A DNA stretch of 64,000 nucleotides from an uncultured Eubacteriales bacterium (GTDB lineage: Bacteria > Bacillota > Clostridia > Oscillospirales > Oscillospiraceae): contig UQYT01000003.1 of the NCBI GenBank assembly GCA_900545405.1, forward strand, positions 1-64,000. The letters are read 5' to 3'. Positions 59,526 to 64,000 of the stretch are shown here, piece after piece. The position numbers were made by a program, and so were the translations under genes. Each line of letters begins with the position of its first letter. Within the stretch, counting starts at the first letter, position 1. The notes under the pieces were generated by a model, which was given only the letters and a program-made list of their open reading frames with translations, did not search any database and was not told where the DNA came from.

Positions 59526-61211
59526 TCACTTTTTGTTCGGGATATGTATCGCCCGCTTGCGCGCGGCGAGCGCGGCCTCGCGCAGGGCCTCGGCCACCGT
59601 CGGGTGGCAGTGGATGGTGTCCGTCAGCTCGTCGAGCGTCGCCTCCAGCCTTATCGCCAGCGCGGCCTCCTCTATCAGCTCCGTGGCGCTCGGGGCCAGG
59701 ATGTGCACGCCCAGTATCTCGCCGAATTTCGGCCCGGCCAGGACCTTTATCATGCCGCCCGTGCAGCCGGCGACCAGGCTGCGGCCGTTGGCGCTGGTCG
59801 GGAAGCGGCCGACGATGTACTCTATGCCCAGCTCCTTGGCGCGCTCCTCGGTGTAGCCGACGCCCGCTATCTCGGGGCCGACATAGGCGCAGGCGGGGCT
59901 CATGTCCGCGTCAAAGCCCGCATCGCCGCCCATGGCGTTCTCCGCCGCGGCCTCGCCCATCGCCATGGCCGCATGGGCCAGCATGAGCCTGCCGGAGCAG
60001 TCGCCGACGGCGTAAACGCCCTTGACGCTGGTCTCGAGGTGCGCGTCCACCTTTATGAAGCCGTCCTCCACGGCTATCCCGGCCTTTTCGAGGCACAGCG
60101 GCTCTAGGTTCGGGCTCCTGCCGACGCAGACGAGGACCTTCTCGGCCTCGAACACGTTGTCGCGGCCATCTATCTCCGCGTGCACCGCCGCGCCCTTTGC
60201 CGTGGTGTCCACGCTCGTGACCCGCGCGCCGGTGCGCACGTCCACGCCCTCGGAGATGAGCTGCGCCTTTGCGAGCTCGGCCAATTCGCCGTCCATCTGC
60301 GGGAGTATGCGCGGCTGAAGCTCCAGCACCGTGACCTTTGCGCCGAAGCGGCGGTAGACGCTGCCGAGCTCCATGCCGATGACGCCGCCGCCGATGACGA
60401 CGAGGCTCTCGGGGATGTGGTCGAGCGTTAGGCAGGCCGTGGAATCTATGCAGGCCGGGCACTCGCGCAGTCCGGGGATGCCGGGCATGATGGGCTTTGA
60501 GCCCGCGGCGATGATTATCTTCTCAGGGTTCAGGGTCTTGTCGCCCACGCGGACAGTCATCGGCCCGGTGAAGCTGGCCTCGCCCTCGAGCACCGTCACC
60601 TTGTTCGCGCGCATGAGGGCCCGGACGCCGCCGGTCAGCTTGTCGGAGACGCTCTGACGGTTTTGCTGCACGCGCGCCCAGTCCACGGCCACGTCGCGGC
60701 CTATTATGCCTATGCTCTCGGACTTCGTAGCGAGCTCGTAGACCTCGGAGCTGTGCAGCAGGGCCTTTGTGGGCATGCAGCCGCGGTTCAGGCAGGTGCC
60801 GCCTATCTGGGCGCGCTCTGCGAGCGTGACCTTCGCGCCGAGCTGCGCCGCCCTTATTGCCGCGACGTAGCCGCCCGGCCCGCCGCCGATGACGAGCACT
60901 CCGCCGCCCTCGGCGGGCTTTTCCTCCGCCTTGTCCGGGGCCACGGCCGGGGCGGAGGTGGTATAGCTCTCGCCCTCCGCGCCTATGACGGCCACGGGGG
61001 TCAGGCAGGCCACGGTCTCACCCGCGGGGACGAGTATCTTCAGCAGCTTGCCAGAGGTCATGGCCTCCACGTCGTTGGTCAGCTTATCCGTCGAGACGGA
61101 GAAGAGCACCTCGCCCTCCTTGACGGCGTCGCCCTCGGCCTTGAGCCAGTTTTCAATCGTGCCCTCGGTCATTGTGAGGCCGAGTTTGGGCATTACGACT
61201 TCCTTTGCCAT
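59526..61211 (-). CDS. dihydrolipoamide dehydrogenase (E3) with lipoyl domain
   Basis: A 561-residue E3. Residues 1-80 are a lipoyl domain with the modified lysine in VSTDKLTNDVEAM. The flavoprotein part has VLVIGGGPGGYVAAIRAAQL, the redox disulfide in GGTCLNRGCMPTKALL, the NAD site VVIGGGVIGMELGSVYRRFG and the C-terminal catalytic HCHPTVAEALREA. It reoxidises the lipoyl groups of the complex and reduces NAD. The fused lipoyl domain is common in Firmicutes acetoin and pyruvate complexes. It starts ten bases after the E2 stop. Confidence 0.95.
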   Translation of the reverse strand: MAKEVVMPKLGLTMTEGTIENWLKAEGDAVKEGEVLFSVSTDKLTNDVEAMTSGKLLKILVPAGETVACLTPVAVIGAEGESYTTSAPAVAPDKAEEKPAEGGGVLVIGGGPGGYVAAIRAAQLGAKVTLAERAQIGGTCLNRGCMPTKALLHSSEVYELATKSESIGIIGRDVAVDWARVQQNRQSVSDKLTGGVRALMRANKVTVLEGEASFTGPMTVRVGDKTLNPEKIIIAAGSKPIMPGIPGLRECPACIDSTACLTLDHIPESLVVIGGGVIGMELGSVYRRFGAKVTVLELQPRILPQMDGELAELAKAQLISEGVDVRTGARVTSVDTTAKGAAVHAEIDGRDNVFEAEKVLVCVGRSPNLEPLCLEKAGIAVEDGFIKVDAHLETSVKGVYAVGDCSGRLMLAHAAMAMGEAAAENAMGGDAGFDADMSPACAYVGPEIAGVGYTEERAKELGIEYIVGRFPTSANGRSLVAGCTGGMIKVLAGPKFGEILGVHILAPSATELIEEAALAIRLEATLDELTDTIHCHPTVAEALREAALAARKRAIHIPNKK

Positions 61212-61221
61212 GCCGCACCTC

Positions 61222-62550
61222 CTATGCCAGCACCAGCGCGGGGCACTCGATGAGCTTCTTCACGCGCTGCAGAAACTGCGCCGCCACGGAGCCGTCCACC
61301 ACGCGGTGGTCGGCGGTCAGCGAGAGGTTCAAGATTGGCCGCACGCAGATCTCGCCGTCTATGACCACGGGCTTTTCCACGATGGTGTTCACGCCGAGTA
61401 TCGCCACCTCGGGCTGGTTTATGATCGGCGAGAAGCTCTCTATGCCGTACATGCCGAGGTTCGTGATGGTGAAGGTACCGCCGCTGAGGCGGTCCATGGG
61501 CAGGCCGCCCGTCCTCGCGAGGTTCGCCAGCTCCTTGACCTCGGCGGAGATCTCACGCAGGCCCTTTTTGTCGGCGTCGCGGACGTTCGGCACGACGAGG
61601 CCGTTGTCCAGCGCCACGGCCACGCCCATGTTGACGTAGTTCTTGTAGATTATATTGTCCCCGTCCACGGAGCAGTTGAGCAGCGGGAACTCCCGGAGCG
61701 CCACGGCCACGAGCTTGACCAGGATGTCCGTGTAGCTGACCTTGATGTCCTCGGCCTTGAGCCGCGCGCGGAGCTTGGCAAGCTCGGTCACGTCGCAGCC
61801 GAGGTTGAAGGTGACGGTGGGGCTGGTCATGTGGCTGTTTTGCATGTTGCGGGCGATGGCCTTGCGCATGCCGTTCATGCGCTTGACCTCCTCCCTCGGC
61901 CCCTCCTGGGCCGCGGGGGCGGAGACGGCGGCGAGGATGTCGGCCGCGAGTATGCGCCCGCCCTTGTGCGGCACGTCCTTGAGGTCTATGCCCAGCTCGG
62001 CGGCGGCCTTTGCCGCGAGCGGCGAGGCCTTGGGCCCGGGCTCGGGGGCCGGTTTGGGCGGCTCCGGCGGCGGGGGCGGGGCGGCCTTGAACTTTTTGAC
62101 GTCCTCCTCGGTTATGCGGCCTCCCGGGCCGGTACCGGGGACGAGGGCTATATCGAGCCCCAGCTCCTTTGCCAGCTTCTTGGCCGCGGGCGAGGCCACT
62201 ACCCTTCCGCCCGGGGCCTTTGCGGGCGCGGCTGGGGCGGCGGGGGCCGCCGCCGGGGCCGGGGCCTCGGCCTTGGGCGCCGCGCCGGGCACGAGCTCGG
62301 AGATGTCCTCGTTCGGCTCGCCTATCACGGCCACCCCGGCCAGGCAGGGCAGGGTGTCGCCCTCCTTGGCGAGTATCTTCAAAAGCGTGCCGGACGCCGT
62401 GGCCTCTATCGTATTCGTGAGCTTGTCGGTCTCGACCTCGAAGAGGGGCTCGCCCTCCTTGACGGCGTCGCCCTCGGCCTTCAGCCAGCGGCTGACCAGG
62501 CCCTCGGTCATCGTGAGGCCCAGCTTCGGCATCACTACCAGTTTTGCCAT
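61222..62550 (-). CDS. dihydrolipoamide acyltransferase (E2) of the 2-oxoacid/acetoin complex
   Basis: A 442-residue E2. An N-terminal lipoyl domain (lysine in VETDKLTNTIEATA) is followed by Ala/Pro linkers and two peripheral-subunit-binding domains: SPAAKKLAKELGLDIALVPG (about 125-160) and SPLAAKAAAELGIDLKDVPH (about 180-215). The catalytic domain ends with HRVVDGSVAAQFLQRV, holding the active-site histidine and aspartate. It transfers the acyl group to CoA. Two binding domains in one chain are less usual than one. AcoX next door favours acetoin as substrate, but pyruvate cannot be excluded. Confidence 0.93.
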   Translation of the reverse strand: MAKLVVMPKLGLTMTEGLVSRWLKAEGDAVKEGEPLFEVETDKLTNTIEATASGTLLKILAKEGDTLPCLAGVAVIGEPNEDISELVPGAAPKAEAPAPAAAPAAPAAPAKAPGGRVVASPAAKKLAKELGLDIALVPGTGPGGRITEEDVKKFKAAPPPPPEPPKPAPEPGPKASPLAAKAAAELGIDLKDVPHKGGRILAADILAAVSAPAAQEGPREEVKRMNGMRKAIARNMQNSHMTSPTVTFNLGCDVTELAKLRARLKAEDIKVSYTDILVKLVAVALREFPLLNCSVDGDNIIYKNYVNMGVAVALDNGLVVPNVRDADKKGLREISAEVKELANLARTGGLPMDRLSGGTFTITNLGMYGIESFSPIINQPEVAILGVNTIVEKPVVIDGEICVRPILNLSLTADHRVVDGSVAAQFLQRVKKLIECPALVLA

Positions 62551-63561
62551 TTAAAATTCCTCCTTATCTGGCCTGAACATTCCCAGCCTCGCCGCTTCGC
62601 TGAGCGCGGCGCGGGGCAGGACGCGCCAGGGTCCGTTTCTGAGCACGGTGAACGTCACCTCGTCGCCGGGGTCCACGCGCACCTCACGCTCGCCGTCCAG
62701 GGCTATCATGTGCCGCGCCTCGGAGAGGAAGCGGAACTCCTGTCCCAGCTCCAGCCGGTACACGCCCCTGACGCCCACCTCCGTGAGCACGCCGGCGGCG
62801 ATGGGGGCTATGACCCGCCTGCCGCCGCGGCCGAGCTCGACCGCGAGGGCGCAGTCGTCGCTGTCCTCGACTATGCCGCAGACGCCCGCGACGGCCGAAA
62901 AGCCTATGGTCGCCGGGTGGCAGCGGGAGGCTACGATGAGCCGCATCCGCTCCGCGTCCCAGATGGCCCGGGCCCCGGCGAAGTAGTCGTCGGAGACGAC
63001 GGCGTCGATGAGCGCGATGTCGCGCAGCTCGCCGTTCACGCGGACCTCGATGCGCTTGTCGTGGATGCAGCAGCGCCTCGGCTCCGGCATCAGCGCGGCG
63101 GCCGCGGCGGCCATGCCGGCGACCGTGCCCTCCATGAGCGTGGGGTAGACGTTGTTTGTGCCCGTGGAGACCGAGAGCAGCGGCACCTCGGCGAGGCCCT
63201 TGGCCGCGGCCCGGCTGGTGCCGTCGCCGCCGAGGACCACCACGCAGCCCACGCCCAGCTCCTCGAACATGCGCGCGGCGCGGGTGGTGTCCTCCTGCGC
63301 GGCCTCTATCTCGAAGTCCAGCAGCTCCACGTTTGCGCGGAGCACGCCGTCGCTCTCGAGGCCCTCGCGCACGGCCCAGCCTATCATGAAGGTCTCCGGC
63401 ATGAACACAACGCTCTCGACCCCCAGGCCCTGGGCGGCGAGCACGATGCGCTTGCAGATGTTCACCTTCTCGTTGTTGTCGATCGTAGTCGCATAGGAGA
63501 CGAGGCGCCGGATATCCTTGCCCGACGCCGGGTTGGCTATGACGCCTATGGTCCTGTTCAT
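62551..63561 (-). CDS. acoX: AcoX-like ATP-NAD kinase-fold protein
   Basis: A 336-residue protein of the AcoX / NAD kinase-like family. It begins RTIGVIANPASGKDIRRLVS, and VVVLGGDGTSRAAAKG holds the GGDGT motif; LLSVSTGTNNVYPT is the second nucleotide-site loop. AcoX genes accompany acetoin dehydrogenase operons; the reaction is not established. ATG 63,561 with GGGAGG upstream is preferred to a start at 63,570. An attenuator-like hairpin separates it from the E1 beta gene. Confidence 0.88.
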   Translation of the reverse strand: MNRTIGVIANPASGKDIRRLVSYATTIDNNEKVNICKRIVLAAQGLGVESVVFMPETFMIGWAVREGLESDGVLRANVELLDFEIEAAQEDTTRAARMFEELGVGCVVVLGGDGTSRAAAKGLAEVPLLSVSTGTNNVYPTLMEGTVAGMAAAAAALMPEPRRCCIHDKRIEVRVNGELRDIALIDAVVSDDYFAGARAIWDAERMRLIVASRCHPATIGFSAVAGVCGIVEDSDDCALAVELGRGGRRVIAPIAAGVLTEVGVRGVYRLELGQEFRFLSEARHMIALDGEREVRVDPGDEVTFTVLRNGPWRVLPRAALSEAARLGMFRPDKEEF

Positions 63562-63575
63562 CCGCAGCACCTCCC

Positions 63576-63613
63576 AAAAAACAGCCCGCAGGTACCCGTG
63601 AGCGCCTGCGGGC
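63576..63613 (-). terminator. terminator-like hairpin between E1 beta and acoX
   Basis: On the minus strand a 9-bp stem GCCCGCAGG / CCTGCGGGC with a 12-base loop is followed by TGTTTTTT. It lies inside the operon, 17 bases after the E1 beta stop, and would reduce transcription of acoX, E2 and E3, or act as an mRNA processing/stability element. Confidence 0.7.
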
Positions 63614-63629
63614 CTCCCCTTGACGTGGT

Positions 63630-64000
63630 TTAGAACATCTTCTTTGCCGCGACCAGGATGTCCTGAGCGTTGGGTATGTAATACTGCTCAAGATTCGGGG
63701 CAAAGGGCACGGGCGTGTCCAGCGCGCCTATGCGGATGACGGGGGCGTCAAGGTAGTCGAAGAATTCCTCGCCGATGATGGCGCTTATCTCGCCGCCGAA
63801 GCCGCCGCGCTTGACCTCCTCGGTTATGACGATGGCCTTGTGCGTCTTGGCGATGCTCTCGCCGATGAGCTCCTTGTCCAGCGGATAGAGGCTGCGCAGG
63901 TCTATGACCTCGACGCCGATGCCGTCCGCCGCGAGCTTTTCCGCCGCCTCCAGCGCGTCGTACACCTGGCGGCCGTAGGTGATTATGGAGAGGTCGCCGC
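63630..64000 (-). CDS. 2-oxoacid/acetoin dehydrogenase E1 beta subunit, partial
   Basis: The C-terminal about 122 residues; the 5' part lies beyond the right edge. SIITYGRQVYDALEAAEKLA, VEVIDLRSLYPLDKELIGES and VITEEVKRGGFGGEISAIIG are the conserved transketolase C-terminal domain of E1 beta subunits. With an alpha subunit it forms the thiamine diphosphate-dependent decarboxylase of the complex. The E1 alpha gene is expected further right. Confidence 0.93.
   Translation of the reverse strand, partial: GDLSIITYGRQVYDALEAAEKLAADGIGVEVIDLRSLYPLDKELIGESIAKTHKAIVITEEVKRGGFGGEISAIIGEEFFDYLDAPVIRIGALDTPVPFAPNLEQYYIPNAQDILVAAKKMF

Overview
The window reads as a spore-forming, gut-type Clostridia (my best guess is an Oscillospiraceae/Lachnospiraceae relative; this is inferred from gene families, not from a marker gene). 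Supporting signs are a small acid-soluble spore protein gene fragment, a SpoIIQ-like M23 protein, S-layer-homology (SLH) surface proteins, and a Tn1549/Tn4451-type integrative element.

Positions 1 to about 43,125 are the right-hand part of an integrative and conjugative element (ICE). Its end lies inside the spore-protein gene at 43,120-43,215, and the large serine recombinase that probably moved it sits next to that end (41,356-43,029). From the left the element holds an AbrB/PIN toxin-antitoxin pair, topoisomerase III, a VapBC pair with a perfect palindromic operator, an 8.4-kb methylase/helicase gene with a TnpV gene nested in another frame, DUF3848/DUF3849 proteins, MobC and relaxase. A tandem duplication of about 1.1 kb here left a broken extra copy of mobC and of the relaxase start.

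The middle (15.8-38.7 kb) is cargo: four SLH surface-protein genes, one frameshifted, mixed with a chimeric RelE/Phd pair, a winged-helix regulator with a degenerate receiver, a SLOG/sigma-region-4 fusion protein, and a GHKL kinase/LytTR regulator pair. Two of the SLH genes are mosaic paralogues with near-identical ends and different middles. One SLH operon starts with a leader ORF that runs through 12.5 copies of a tetranucleotide repeat and then an intrinsic-terminator hairpin, which looks like a phase-variable attenuator. Three SLH genes, including a chromosomal one, carry tandem palindromic hairpins in the 5' leader. Between them (25.7-29.3 kb) is an apparent damage-responsive operon: XRE repressor, ImmA-type protease, unknown protein, Y-family polymerase and YolD.

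Beyond 43.1 kb the sequence is ordinary chromosome: a GltS-type transporter, an acyltransferase, a fifth SLH protein, tRNA-Val(GAC), a SpoIIQ-like gene, then a glycolytic operon trmL-pgk-tpiA-gpmI-eno (no gapA). A plus-strand run follows (glycosyltransferase, radical SAM protein, FMN-dependent oxidase, serine hydrolase). The window ends in a 2-oxoacid/acetoin dehydrogenase operon (E1 beta, AcoX, E2, E3, DUF6506) that continues past the right edge.
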